Below the pieces are notes generated by a model that saw only the letters and a list, made by a program, of their open reading frames with translations, was not told the DNA's origin and did not search any database. 64,000 nt of DNA, taken from assembly GCA_019359285.1 (NCBI GenBank), contig JAHHHQ010000065.1, positions 1 through 64,000 of the forward strand, given 5' to 3'. The translations under genes and the position numbers were made by a program. Positions within the stretch are counted from its first letter, which is position 1. Every line of letters starts with the position of its first letter. Shown piece after piece: positions 26,583-35,333 of the stretch. This DNA comes from Nodosilinea sp. WJT8-NPBG4 (GTDB lineage Bacteria > Cyanobacteriota > Cyanobacteriia > Phormidesmidales > Phormidesmidaceae).

Positions 26583-27422
26583 ATGACTTCTGTGCTCCAT
26601 CGCCCCACCGACGACGCCAAACTGTCCGATCTTCCCGAAGACGTCAGGGCTAGGCTGCAAGACCGCTTCAAGCTTGTAGTGCCTGCCCGCTCCGCCGCTG
26701 ACCCTTCTCCTGCTCCCGTGCTTGACGCCGCTCCCCCCCAAGACCCAACTGTTCAGCCGATCGTTTCCCTCAACAACGTTGAGAAGGTCTACGCCAACGG
26801 CAGCAAGGCTCTGGCAGGTGTAAATTTAACCGTCAATCCCGGCGACTTTCTCTTCGTCACCGGCCCCTCGGGCTCAGGCAAATCGACCCTGCTCAAACTG
26901 CTCTACGGCTACGAACGCCCCACAGGCGGCAATATTCTCGTGGGCGATGAACCCATTTCTGACCTGCGGGGCAACCGCCTAGCCATGATGCGCCGCCGGA
27001 TTGGCGTCGTATTCCAAGACTACAAGCTAATTCCTAAGCGCACCGTGGCCGAGAACGTGGCCTTTGTGCTGTGGGCCCAGGGCTTTACCCGCAAAGAAAT
27101 TCATCGCCGCCTCTGGCCAACCCTCAAAATGGTTGGTCTGCAGGGCAAAGCTCAGTGCTTCCCCGACGAGCTCTCTGGCGGTGAGCAGCAGCGAGTCAGC
27201 ATTGCCCGTGCCGTAGTCAGCACTCCCCCGCTGCTGCTGGCCGACGAGCCCACCGGCAACCTCGATGCGGAGAACTCCCTTCAGGTGATTAAGATCCTCA
27301 AAAAGCTCAACTCCATCGGCATTACTGTCATTGTCACCACCCACGATGAGCATTTAGTACGCATCTCAAACCACCCAGTGGTGCAGATTAGGAACGGTCA
27401 CCTACATCACCTGCGCCGGTAG
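26583..27422 (+). CDS. ftsE: FtsE-like cell-division ABC ATPase
   Basis: 279 residues. The first 60 or so are a Pro/Ala/Asp-rich extension absent from E. coli FtsE. The ATPase core follows with Walker A GPSGSGKS, FQDYKLIPKRTVAENVAF, the signature LSGGEQQRVSIARA and Walker B LLLADEPTGNLD. The closing IRNGHLHHL is also FtsE-like. The ATG at 26583 follows AGGA at good spacing, so I reject the TTG at 26532. FtsE normally pairs with the membrane protein FtsX at the septum to control peptidoglycan hydrolysis. No ftsX is next to it here; hemL follows. Confidence 0.87.
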   Translation: MTSVLHRPTDDAKLSDLPEDVRARLQDRFKLVVPARSAADPSPAPVLDAAPPQDPTVQPIVSLNNVEKVYANGSKALAGVNLTVNPGDFLFVTGPSGSGKSTLLKLLYGYERPTGGNILVGDEPISDLRGNRLAMMRRRIGVVFQDYKLIPKRTVAENVAFVLWAQGFTRKEIHRRLWPTLKMVGLQGKAQCFPDELSGGEQQRVSIARAVVSTPPLLLADEPTGNLDAENSLQVIKILKKLNSIGITVIVTTHDEHLVRISNHPVVQIRNGHLHHLRR

Positions 27423-27544
27423 TTTACGTTCCTTAACATCAACAGGTGTGCCTTATCCAATCAATAGGATAATGATCAGAGCTAACATTCAGGCGGTTCC
27501 AACCTAGGCCGCCGAATGACTTTGGACTCTGAGAGGAACGTGCT

Positions 27545-28846
27545 TTGGTCAGTACAGCCCCGTTTAAGACAGCAAAATCACAAGAAATTTTCTCCGCTGC
27601 CCAAAACCTCATGCCGGGCGGCGTTAACTCTCCGGTACGAGCCTTCAAGTCGGTGGGCGGGCAGCCTATCGTATTTGACCGCGTCAAGGGCGCCTACATT
27701 TGGGATGTTGACGGCAACCAGTACATTGACTACGTCGGCACCTGGGGACCCGCTATCTGCGGTCACGCCCACCCCGAAGTGCTGGCGGCTCTAGCAGCAG
27801 CCTTAGAAAAGGGCACCAGTTTTGGTGCACCCTGCTACCTTGAGAACGTGCTGGCCGAAATGGTGATTCAGGCGGTGCCCAGCATCGAGATGGTGCGTTT
27901 TGTAAACTCTGGCACCGAAGCCTGTATGGCCGTGCTGCGGCTGATGCGGGCCTACACCGGTCGCAACAAAATCATTAAATTCTCAGGTTGCTATCACGGC
28001 CATGCCGATATGTTCTTGGTGCAGGCAGGCTCTGGGGTTGCAACCTTAGGCTTACCTGACTCTCCAGGGGTGCCCAAATCAGCCACCATCGATACCCTTA
28101 CCGCTCCCTACAATGACCTTGAAGCGGTCAAGGCCCTCTTTGCCCAAAACCCTGGGGAAATTGCTGGGGTGATTCTAGAGCCGGTGGTGGGTAACGCTGG
28201 GTTTATCACCCCCGATGGTGGGTTCCTAGAAGGGCTGCGAGAAATCACCCGCGAAAACGATGCCCTGCTGGTGTTCGACGAAGTGATGACCGGCTTCCGC
28301 ATTGCTTACGGTGGTGCCCAGGCCAAATTTAACGTTACTCCCGACCTCACCACTTTGGGTAAGGTGATTGGCGGCGGTTTGCCCGTAGGTGCCTACGGCG
28401 GTCGTCGCGACATCATGGAAATGATTGCCCCGGCTGGACCGGTTTACCAAGCGGGCACCCTATCGGGCAACCCCTTGGCTATGACGGCAGGCATCAAAAC
28501 CCTGGAATTGCTCCAGCGGCCTGGCACCTACGACGAGCTCGATCGCATAACGAAGAAGCTCATCGACGGTCTACTTCAGGTGGCGCGGGATGCCGGCCAT
28601 GCTGTGTATGGTGGCCACATCAGCGCCATGTTTGGCATGTTCTTCCATGCGGGGCCGATCAGCAATTTTGAAGATGCCAAGGGGGCTGATTTGGAGAAGT
28701 TTAGCCGCTTCCATCGGGGCATGCTGGAGCGCGGCGTCTACCTGGCACCGTCGCAGTTTGAGGCCGGGTTTACCTCCCTAGCCCACACTGATGCCGATAT
28801 TGACGCCACGATCGCAGCCGCCCGCGACGTGCTGTCGGCTCTGTAA
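27545..28846 (+). CDS. hemL: Glutamate-1-semialdehyde 2,1-aminomutase
   Basis: 433 residues starting at a TTG preceded by GAGAGGA eight bases upstream. It has the family opening AQNLMPGGVNSPVRAFKSVG, the PLP-site segment LVFDEVMTGFRIAYGGAQ and the Schiff-base lysine in TTLGKVIGGGLPVGAYGG. HemL converts glutamate-1-semialdehyde to 5-aminolevulinate, the entry to heme, chlorophyll and bilin synthesis. Length and motifs are canonical. Two hairpins follow, at 28858 and 28911. Confidence 0.97.
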   Translation: MVSTAPFKTAKSQEIFSAAQNLMPGGVNSPVRAFKSVGGQPIVFDRVKGAYIWDVDGNQYIDYVGTWGPAICGHAHPEVLAALAAALEKGTSFGAPCYLENVLAEMVIQAVPSIEMVRFVNSGTEACMAVLRLMRAYTGRNKIIKFSGCYHGHADMFLVQAGSGVATLGLPDSPGVPKSATIDTLTAPYNDLEAVKALFAQNPGEIAGVILEPVVGNAGFITPDGGFLEGLREITRENDALLVFDEVMTGFRIAYGGAQAKFNVTPDLTTLGKVIGGGLPVGAYGGRRDIMEMIAPAGPVYQAGTLSGNPLAMTAGIKTLELLQRPGTYDELDRITKKLIDGLLQVARDAGHAVYGGHISAMFGMFFHAGPISNFEDAKGADLEKFSRFHRGMLERGVYLAPSQFEAGFTSLAHTDADIDATIAAARDVLSAL

Positions 28847-28857
28847 GCCGTTCCGTC

Positions 28858-28885
28858 GGTTCGTCACCCTAAACGGTGACGAACC
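28858..28885 (+). other. Perfect 11-bp hairpin after hemL
   Basis: GGTTCGTCACC and GGTGACGAACC pair perfectly around a 6-base loop, 12 bp after the hemL stop. No T-run follows, so it may protect the 3' end of the mRNA or bind a protein, with the true terminator at 28911. Confidence 0.5.
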
Positions 28886-28910
28886 CCAGGACAGTTAGCC
28901 TACCTAAAAC

Positions 28911-28943
28911 AAAACCCCGGATTCTTGAAGAATCCGGGGTTTT
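28911..28943. terminator. Bidirectional terminator between hemL and apcD
   Basis: A perfect 16-bp inverted repeat centred on one base, with an A4 run at its left edge and a T4 run at its right edge. The GC-rich stem CCCCGGATTC and symmetric A/T tails make it usable from both strands, fitting its place between two convergent genes. Confidence 0.88.
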
Positions 28944-28971
28944 AGCTTTCTCTAGAAACTTTTCTCTAGAA

Positions 28972-29457
28972 CTACGACATCGCTTGGATGATGTAGTCGA
29001 AATAGGGCCGAGCTTCGGCAGCGTCTTCGTCAGACAACAGATTGAGGGAAGCCTCTTTCAGACAGCGAATAGCTTCAGCCATGCCGGGCACGGGCACGTC
29101 TAGGGCGTTGTACATTTCGCGAACGCCCACGATGCCAATGGCCTCAATGGGGGTCTGATCACCCGCCAGCACGCCGTAGGTGACTAGGCGCAAATACCAG
29201 CCGTAGTCGCGAATGCAGAGAGCACGCTGCTTTTGGCCATAGGCATTGCCGCCGGGGGCGATGAAGTCGGGCCGTCGCCGCCATAGCTCTCTGCTGGCCT
29301 GGTCAACAATCTTTTTCTCGTTTTCAGACAAGGTAGCGGCAATGCGGGTGCGCTGCTCGCCAGTCTTCAAAAATTCTTCAATGGCCTTGAGCTCGCCGGT
29401 GGTTGGATAGCGCAGCTCGTCGTCGGCATTCAAAATAACTTGGCTAACAACAGACAT
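28972..29457 (-). CDS. apcD: Allophycocyanin alpha-B subunit
   Basis: 161 residues of the phycobiliprotein fold. The N-terminus MSVVSQVILNADDELRYPT, the chromophore cysteine in CIRDYGWYLRLVTYGVLAG, and the end YFDYIIQAMS match ApcD rather than ApcA. ApcD is a terminal emitter in the phycobilisome core that passes energy to the photosystems. The gene is alone, away from the apcABC operon, as is common for apcD. It is convergent with hemL across a bidirectional terminator. Confidence 0.95.
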   Translation of the reverse strand: MSVVSQVILNADDELRYPTTGELKAIEEFLKTGEQRTRIAATLSENEKKIVDQASRELWRRRPDFIAPGGNAYGQKQRALCIRDYGWYLRLVTYGVLAGDQTPIEAIGIVGVREMYNALDVPVPGMAEAIRCLKEASLNLLSDEDAAEARPYFDYIIQAMS

Positions 29458-29684
29458 AGTTAAAAATGACGGGATGACCTTTTTCCATAGCTAGTTTAAC
29501 GACTTGGGGGTCATCAGGGAAAGTTAAATTCTCATTTAGTTGCCAATGTTAAAGGCGCTCCAGACAGGTTGACTGGGGCGGCAACCAAGCTAAAACGTCC
29601 ATTCTATGGGAGATTTTTAGGGATTACTCAGTGTTCTTCTGGTGAGAACGCAGGGGGTTTTCGTAACGCTTTTGCAACAATTGG

Positions 29685-30632
29685 CTAGGTGAAAAGGTCA
29701 GCGCGGGGTCGGAAGCGTTCTGTTTGGCGGAGCTCTTCGTAGAGGGCTTTTTCGCGATCGCTTAGCCCTGTCGGCACCACCACCTCTAGCTCCACAATCT
29801 GGTCGCCCCGGCTTTCTTTGCCAACGGGGTAGCCTCGCCCCGGCAGTTGAAGGATCTGTCCAGTCTGCGCCCCCTGGGGCAGGGTAGTGCGCACAGGACC
29901 ATCCAGCGTGGGGATATCGATGGTGCTGCCCAGGGCGGCTTCGCTGGGGGTAATGGGCAGCCGGCAGTACACATCGTTGCCCTGGAGGGTGTAGAAAGGG
30001 TGCGGGTCAACCTGAATGCGCAGGTACAGATTGCCACCGCCTACGCCCTGGCCTCGCAGGCGAATGCGTTGCCCGGTGACCATTCCAGCGGGCATGTTGA
30101 CCTCTAGCGATCGCCCATCTTCCAGGCGAATGCGCTCTCGCCCGCCCCGAAAGGCTTTTTCTAGGGGAACGGTGAGGTCGGCCTCGGCATCGCGACGGCC
30201 GGCGTTGGTGGATGGGCTGTAGGTAGCGGTGTCGGCAGGGTAGCCGTCGTCGCTAGCACTGCGGCGGGGTGAGCGACGGTTGAGGAGCTGGTCGACAAAA
30301 ATATTGAAGTCGGGGAATTCGCCAAAGCCAAAGTCTTCTAGGGAAATCCGCCCGCTGAAAAGATCGCTGACGACAGATTTGCCCTGGCCTTTCTTAAAGC
30401 CCTCCTGCTGCCAGTACTCGCTAAATTTCTCGTACTGGGCGCGCTTTTCGTCGTCGGAGAGCACGGTGTAGGCTTCGCTCAGCAGCTTAAATTGATCCTC
30501 CGCCGCCTGGTCGCCAGGGTTGAGGTCGGGGTGGTACTGCCGGGCCAGTTTGCGGTAGGCCTGCTTGATGTCGCTAAAGGTTGCTTCTCTGGAAACCCCC
30601 AGAATGTCGTAGTAGTTCCGAAAGTTCTCCAT
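29685..30632 (-). CDS. DnaJ-type co-chaperone without zinc finger
   Basis: 315 residues. The N-terminal J domain (about 5-70) has the essential HPD motif in YHPDLNPGD. A Ser/Gly/Arg-rich linker follows, then two C-terminal substrate-binding domains (LEVNMPAGMVTGQRIRLRGQG; GPVRTTLPQGAQTGQILQLPG). It lacks the CxxCxGxG zinc finger, so it is a type II J protein. It lies 120 bp downstream of the dnaK gene on the same strand and is its likely partner (DnaJ3-like). A C-rich repeat on the coding strand sits directly before its start codon. Confidence 0.92.
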   Translation of the reverse strand: MENFRNYYDILGVSREATFSDIKQAYRKLARQYHPDLNPGDQAAEDQFKLLSEAYTVLSDDEKRAQYEKFSEYWQQEGFKKGQGKSVVSDLFSGRISLEDFGFGEFPDFNIFVDQLLNRRSPRRSASDDGYPADTATYSPSTNAGRRDAEADLTVPLEKAFRGGRERIRLEDGRSLEVNMPAGMVTGQRIRLRGQGVGGGNLYLRIQVDPHPFYTLQGNDVYCRLPITPSEAALGSTIDIPTLDGPVRTTLPQGAQTGQILQLPGRGYPVGKESRGDQIVELEVVVPTGLSDREKALYEELRQTERFRPRADLFT

Positions 30633-30635
30633 GCA

Positions 30636-30700
30636 GGGTGGATAGGTGGGCGGGTTAGGGGGTAGATGAGTGGATGGGTGGGCGGGTAGGGGGTGGATGG
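30636..30700. repeat. GGGTGGATG-type tandem repeat between dnaK and dnaJ
   Basis: Two long imperfect copies of a unit GGGTGGATAGGTGGGCGGG-like fill this stretch; on the dnaJ coding strand it reads as C-rich CCCATCC/CCCGCCC heptamers ending four bases before the ATG. The G-rich strand could form a quadruplex. Similar repeats are at 40.9, 41.3 and 59.6 kb. Confidence 0.7.
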
Positions 30701-30751
30701 TTCTGTTTGCCGATTCACTCCCCTAGCTGGCAGGGTGAGGTGAGGGGTGGG

Positions 30752-33658
30752 TTAGAGCCACTCGTCGCGATCGCTCCAGTTGTCGCCGTCATAGCGGGGG
30801 GCAGGGCGGCGGTTGTCTTGGCGCGGGGGCACCGGTCTGGCAGCGTCAGTCCTTCGTTCAGGGGGTGCGGACCGTGAGCGATTCTCTGGCGCTGGGTTTT
30901 CATCAGGGCGATTCGCCGATGCGGGCTGCCCCCAAAGGTCATCCTCCCAGCTGTTGTCTTGGCGAGGGGCAGCAGGGGCAGTATTGGGTCGAGTGTCTGG
31001 TCTAGTCTCTGGCGGAGACGCGTTGCGAGCGTAAGGGTCATAGCCCTGATTATTGTAGCTACGGTTCCCAGAGCGCTCTGCTCCAGCATCGCGATCGCCG
31101 GTATTGCCGTAGCCTGGCTCAGGGGCGCTAGGTCGGTCGTAGCGTGGGTCATCGTAGCTCGCTTGACCGTAGTCAGCATCGCCATAGCTGGGGCGAGCAG
31201 GCTCAGGATTTTGCGTTCTGGGGGCGTCCTCTGCGGGGAATCGACCGTAGTCTTGCCCATAGTCTTGACGGCCATAGCTAGACTGATCGTAGCCACGATA
31301 GTCGTCGGCAGCGGGTTGGGCATCGCCCGACGGTCTGTAGTCTTGACGATCGTAATCCTGGCGATCGTAGCCAGATTGCCCGTAGTCTTGACGACCGTAG
31401 TCTGAGGCGGGTGGCTGGGGGCGGTTGAGTTCTTGAGGACGATCGTAGCCATTGCCGTAGCCCTGGCTGTCATAGCCAGAGTTGCCGTAGCTAGAGCCGC
31501 TGCTGGGGCGATTCCCCGAGGGGGACGCTCCGCGATCGCTGTAGCCCTGACTGCCATAACCCTGATCGCTGTAGCCTTGGCTGCTGTAGTTCGGGTTGCT
31601 GTAGCCCTGACCGTTGTAGCCGGTCGTACCGTAGGCACGGTTGTCGTAGGCTGGGCTACCGTAGCGCTGGCCGCCCGCTCCACCGCGATTGTCGTAGTCC
31701 CAGTCTTCGTCCCAGTTGCCCCAAGAGGACGACCCCTGGTAGCCGTAGTTAGGCCGCGCATCGAGGTCATCGTCAAAGGAGAAGGTCTTCTTCAAGGTAT
31801 TACCGATCTGGCCTAGAATGCCGCCTTCGGGGGCATCCTCAGCTTCGTAGAGGTAGGCCTCGCGGTTGAGGTCGTAGAGTTCGTCTTGCAGTTCGGCCTG
31901 AGCGATGTCGATGCCGCGCTCGTCACTTTTCTCTAGGTAGTCGCGCAGCTCTTGCACCAACCCTTCGATGCGGCGACGGCGATCGCGAGCAAACTGCATG
32001 CCAAAGTCGAGGGCTACCTCCCGCAGCAGCCGCTCGGCCTGGAAGGTAAGGGCTTCAGCCCGGTTGCGCTTCTCAACTCGCTCGCGCTGGAGGCGATCGG
32101 TTTCGGCAAACTCCTCCGCCTCGCGGATCATCCGCTGCACCTCGCCTTCTTCCAGGTTAGAAGCGCCCTGGACAGTCAAACTCTGCTCGCGCCCGGTGGT
32201 CTTATCCATCGCCGACACTTGCAAAATACCGTTGGCATCGATATCGAAGGACACCAGCACCTGGGGCACGCCGCGCGGCGCCGGGGGAATGCCCATCAGC
32301 TTGAACCGACCCAGGGACTTGTTATCGGCCCCCATCTCGCGCTCACCCTGAAGCACATGCACTTCTACTGAGGTCTGGTTGTTCTCAGAGGTCGAGAAGA
32401 TATCCGATCGCCGCACCGGAATTGTGGTATTGCGGGGAATCACCTTTTTCATCACGCCGCCGATGGTTTCTAGCCCCAGGGACAGCGACGTGACATCCAG
32501 CAGCATGATGTCTTGCACTTCTTGGGTGATGATGCCCGCCTGCACGGCAGCGCCCACGGCGACGGCTTCGTCAGGGTTCACATTTTGGCTGGGTTCGAGG
32601 CCGATCAGGCCACGCACCAAGTCCTGCACCATGGGCATGCGGCTGCCGCCCCCCACCAGCACCACCTCGTCAATGTCGTTGGGGGTGAGGCCCGCATCGC
32701 TGAGCGCCTGCTTGAGGGGAGCGCGCAAAGCGCTGACCAGATCGCCACAGAGGCCTTCGAACTGCGATCGGCTCAGACGCGTCTCAATATGCTTAGGGCC
32801 TTCAGGGCTAGCGGTAATGAACGGCAGGCTGATCTCGGTACTGGCCACGCCAGAAAGCTCAATCTTGGCTTTCTCAGCCGCCTCAGTTAGTCGCTGCAAC
32901 GCCTGGCGATCTTTCCGTAGGTCAATGCCTTCTTTTTCAAGAAACTCATCGGCTAGCCAGTCAACGATTTTGGTGTCAAAGTTGGTGCCTCCCAGCTGGG
33001 TGTCGCCCGAGGTCGATCGCACCTCAAACACCCCATCGCCCACGTCGAGAATCGACACGTCAAAGGTGCCACCCCCTAGGTCAAACACCAGGATGGTCTC
33101 GTTCTGCACCTGGTCGAGGCCGTAGGCCAACGCCGCCGCCGTCGGTTCATTCAAAATACGCTTGACTTCCAGCCCGGCGATCCGCCCGGCGTTGCGCGTG
33201 GCCTGGCGTTGAGCGTCGTTAAAGTAGGCGGGCACGGTGATCACCGCCCCGGTCACCGGCTGCCCCAGGTAGCGGCTAGCCTCATCCGCCAGTTTGCGCA
33301 GCACGATGGCCGAAATTTCTTCGGGGGCAAAGTCTTTTTCGAGGCGGGGGCAGCGAATTTTGACGTTGCCCAGATCATCGCGGCGAATGGTGTAGGGCAC
33401 CCGCTTAGAGGATGGATCTAGCTCAGCGTAGCGACGCCCCATATAGCGTTTGACGCTATAGAAAGTGTTTTGGGGATTGAGCACTGCCTGCCTGCGGGCC
33501 ATCTGCCCCACCAGCCGCTCACCCTCCTTGCTAAAGGCCACCACCGAGGGCGTAGTCCGCATCCCTTCGGCGTTGGCAATAACTACCGGCTTGCCGCCCT
33601 CCATTACAGAGACCACGGAGTTGGTCGTGCCCAGGTCGATGCCAACTACTTTTCCCAT
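30752..33658 (-). CDS. dnaK: DnaK3-like Hsp70 with tyrosine-rich low-complexity tail
   Basis: 968 residues against about 635 for ordinary DnaK. The ATPase domain (1-385) has GIDLGTTNS, VFDLGGGTFD and VVLVGGGSRMP. The substrate-binding domain (about 390-510) has DIDANGILQVSA. A lid follows to about 608. Residues 610-968 form an extra tail. Within 638-876 there are 34 tyrosines, nine of them at exact five-residue spacing from Y666 to Y706, in units such as YSSQG, YSDQG and YGSQG. Later parts alternate YGRQD and YDRQD, and the end is acidic (DRDEWL). Cyanobacterial DnaK3 is known for long C-termini and thylakoid association; this tail's FUS-like composition is the unusual part. dnaJ follows on the same strand. 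Confidence 0.95.
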   Translation of the reverse strand: MGKVVGIDLGTTNSVVSVMEGGKPVVIANAEGMRTTPSVVAFSKEGERLVGQMARRQAVLNPQNTFYSVKRYMGRRYAELDPSSKRVPYTIRRDDLGNVKIRCPRLEKDFAPEEISAIVLRKLADEASRYLGQPVTGAVITVPAYFNDAQRQATRNAGRIAGLEVKRILNEPTAAALAYGLDQVQNETILVFDLGGGTFDVSILDVGDGVFEVRSTSGDTQLGGTNFDTKIVDWLADEFLEKEGIDLRKDRQALQRLTEAAEKAKIELSGVASTEISLPFITASPEGPKHIETRLSRSQFEGLCGDLVSALRAPLKQALSDAGLTPNDIDEVVLVGGGSRMPMVQDLVRGLIGLEPSQNVNPDEAVAVGAAVQAGIITQEVQDIMLLDVTSLSLGLETIGGVMKKVIPRNTTIPVRRSDIFSTSENNQTSVEVHVLQGEREMGADNKSLGRFKLMGIPPAPRGVPQVLVSFDIDANGILQVSAMDKTTGREQSLTVQGASNLEEGEVQRMIREAEEFAETDRLQRERVEKRNRAEALTFQAERLLREVALDFGMQFARDRRRRIEGLVQELRDYLEKSDERGIDIAQAELQDELYDLNREAYLYEAEDAPEGGILGQIGNTLKKTFSFDDDLDARPNYGYQGSSSWGNWDEDWDYDNRGGAGGQRYGSPAYDNRAYGTTGYNGQGYSNPNYSSQGYSDQGYGSQGYSDRGASPSGNRPSSGSSYGNSGYDSQGYGNGYDRPQELNRPQPPASDYGRQDYGQSGYDRQDYDRQDYRPSGDAQPAADDYRGYDQSSYGRQDYGQDYGRFPAEDAPRTQNPEPARPSYGDADYGQASYDDPRYDRPSAPEPGYGNTGDRDAGAERSGNRSYNNQGYDPYARNASPPETRPDTRPNTAPAAPRQDNSWEDDLWGQPASANRPDENPAPENRSRSAPPERRTDAARPVPPRQDNRRPAPRYDGDNWSDRDEWL

Positions 33659-33920
33659 GCGCTCTGGCGTCTCCTTATCTGTCGGACTGCGTGCTCAATG
33701 AAGGTTAGCACCGAGGGGGCATCGCTTCTGCCAACCTACTTACATCAACTTTCTTAATGATAGTCTGTCACAGGCTGGCCTAGATTCTACCGCACGGCTT
33801 TTGAAGGCTTAGATGAGAGTAGAAAGGGCGCTGCGGAGGGTGACTGGGTTAGCGGTATCTCTGAGCCTGGGAATGGCCTAGACTGGAGCTATCTTGAGAG
33901 CGCTTAGCCTTCTTTGGTTT

Positions 33921-34502
33921 ATGGTGCAGACGCGGCCCAGGTTCTATAGCTTCGAAGAGTATCTGGCCTACGACGACGGCACGGAACATTTTTACGAGCT
34001 ATTTAATGGAGAACTGATTGCGGTGCCGCCAGAGTCGGGCTACAACACCAGCGTTGCTTTTTTTCTATCTATTCAGCTAGCGGCTCTGGTGGGGCATCTA
34101 CGGGTCCGGCTTCACGGCCTGGAGCTGGAAGTCAGGGGCGAACCGAAGAATCGTTACCCTGACCTAACAGTGATTCAGCCTGAACACATTCAGCTGTTGG
34201 CGAAGCGCAACACCATTCGCCTGACGATGCCACCCCCGGTGCTGGTGGTCGAGGTAGTCAGCCCTGGAGAATTGCAGTGGGAGCGCGACTACGTGGCCAA
34301 GCGTGCCCAGTACGAAAACTTAGGCATTCCTGAGTATTGGATTATCAACCCTCAAGATCGCACAGTGCTGGTGCTGGCGCAGCAGGGTCAGGGGTTTGCC
34401 CCAGTAGGAACCTTTGCTGGAGAGCAACGGATAGAGTCGGTCCAGTTTGCCGATCTCACCCTGACCGCTGCTCAGCTTTTTGCGGCGGGGCTGCCAGAAT
34501 GA
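33921..34502 (+). CDS. Uma2-family (DUF820) putative endonuclease
   Basis: 193 residues from the ATG at 33921; a TTG at 33894 is an in-frame alternative. It carries the PD-(D/E)xK-like core of the family: ELFNGELIAVPP, a central YPDLTVIQPE with the Asp, and VLVVEVVSPGE with the E-x-V metal-binding pair, ending with YENLGIPEYWIINPQDRTV. Uma2 proteins are very numerous in cyanobacteria and their biological role is unknown; nuclease activity is predicted from fold. It stands alone 92 bp before a toxin-antitoxin-like pair. Confidence 0.87.
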   Translation: MVQTRPRFYSFEEYLAYDDGTEHFYELFNGELIAVPPESGYNTSVAFFLSIQLAALVGHLRVRLHGLELEVRGEPKNRYPDLTVIQPEHIQLLAKRNTIRLTMPPPVLVVEVVSPGELQWERDYVAKRAQYENLGIPEYWIINPQDRTVLVLAQQGQGFAPVGTFAGEQRIESVQFADLTLTAAQLFAAGLPE

Positions 34503-34593
34503 AACGCCATGGTTAGAGGTGCAGTTTGATTGACCGCCGATCGCACCTTAACCCGCAAACTCTCAAAGACAATCCTTAGGGCAACCACCCTCT

Positions 34594-34845
34594 ATGCGCA
34601 TCAACCTGGATATTCCTGACGAAGTCGCCCAGTGCCCAACCTTCTCTAGGGCCGACTGGCTGAGGGAAATGGCGATTTCCCTGTTTGAGCAGGAGCGGGT
34701 TACCCTGGGCATTGCCAGCCAGATTGCGGGCATTCACCTGATGGAATTTCAAAAAATCATCGGCAGTCGCGGCGTTTGTGCCCACTACGAGGCCGCAGAG
34801 TTTGTTGACGACATCGAAAACCTGCACAGCCGGGGCTGGCTATGA
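34594..34845 (+). CDS. UPF0175-family protein, putative antitoxin
   Basis: 83 residues. The pattern LREMAISLFEQERVTLGIASQIAGIHLMEFQKIIGSRG is the UPF0175 helix-turn-helix region found in predicted antitoxins. Its stop overlaps the start of the DUF3368 gene by four bases (ATGA), giving coupled translation. As antitoxin it would bind and neutralise the PIN-like partner and may repress its own promoter. The pairing of UPF0175 and DUF3368 is well known in cyanobacteria, though few pairs have been tested. Confidence 0.87.
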   Translation: MRINLDIPDEVAQCPTFSRADWLREMAISLFEQERVTLGIASQIAGIHLMEFQKIIGSRGVCAHYEAAEFVDDIENLHSRGWL

Positions 34846-35330
34846 CCATTGTGAGCGATGCTTCATCCCTAGGCAGCTTGGCTCTGATTGACTACCTCTG
34901 GCTGCTAGAGGCGCTCTACGGCACCGTTGTTATTTCAGAAGTAGTGGCGCGGGAGCTGGCAACGGCTAAAAATGCTCGCATTCAGGCGGTGCTGTCGGTC
35001 AGTTGGGTCAAGGTGCAGGTGCCGACGGAGGGCGCGATCGCAACCATTCAGCAACAGGGCCAGCAGTTCGACCTGGGCGAAACCCAAACCCTGGCCCTAG
35101 CCCTTCAGCTCAACGCCGACGAATTGCTGATCAACGAGCGCAGAGGACGGCAGGTCGCCCAAGCGCTCGGGCTGTCGGCAATTGGCATCGTCGGCATTGT
35201 TATCGTGGCCAAGCAGAGAGCACTAATTCCCAGCGTGCGGCGGGTGATGGATGCCCTGGTGGAACTAGCTGGTTTTCGCATCAGCCACCAGCTTTACCAA
35301 AAGATTCTTAAGTTTGTTGATGAAATCTAA
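34842..35330 (+). CDS. DUF3368 PIN-like putative toxin
   Basis: 162 residues. Near the N-terminus ISEVVARELATA and SDASSLGSLA recall the first acidic site of PIN nucleases, and GETQTLALALQLNADELLINERRGRQVA carries the later Asp/Glu residues. The family is DUF3368, a VapC-like RNase fold. It overlaps the UPF0175 gene by ATGA. It probably cleaves RNA when free of antitoxin; this is inferred from the family. An intergenic palindromic element begins four bases after its stop. Confidence 0.86.
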   Translation: MTIVSDASSLGSLALIDYLWLLEALYGTVVISEVVARELATAKNARIQAVLSVSWVKVQVPTEGAIATIQQQGQQFDLGETQTLALALQLNADELLINERRGRQVAQALGLSAIGIVGIVIVAKQRALIPSVRRVMDALVELAGFRISHQLYQKILKFVDEI

Positions 35331-35333
35331 GGT

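Noticed and set aside
27454..27476. TTATCC/GGATAA repeat between ftsE and hemL
   Set aside because: Short symmetry in AT-rich sequence with no T-run or clear promoter relation.
30715..31776. 353-codon minus-strand frame rich in Thr/Ala/Met overlapping dnaK
   Set aside because: Another frame of the same repeated DNA; composition is repeat-driven with no domain.
31433..31816. Long plus-strand frame rich in Ala/Val opposite dnaK
   Set aside because: A mirror of the periodic tyrosine-rich tail on the other strand; explained by the 15-bp coding period.
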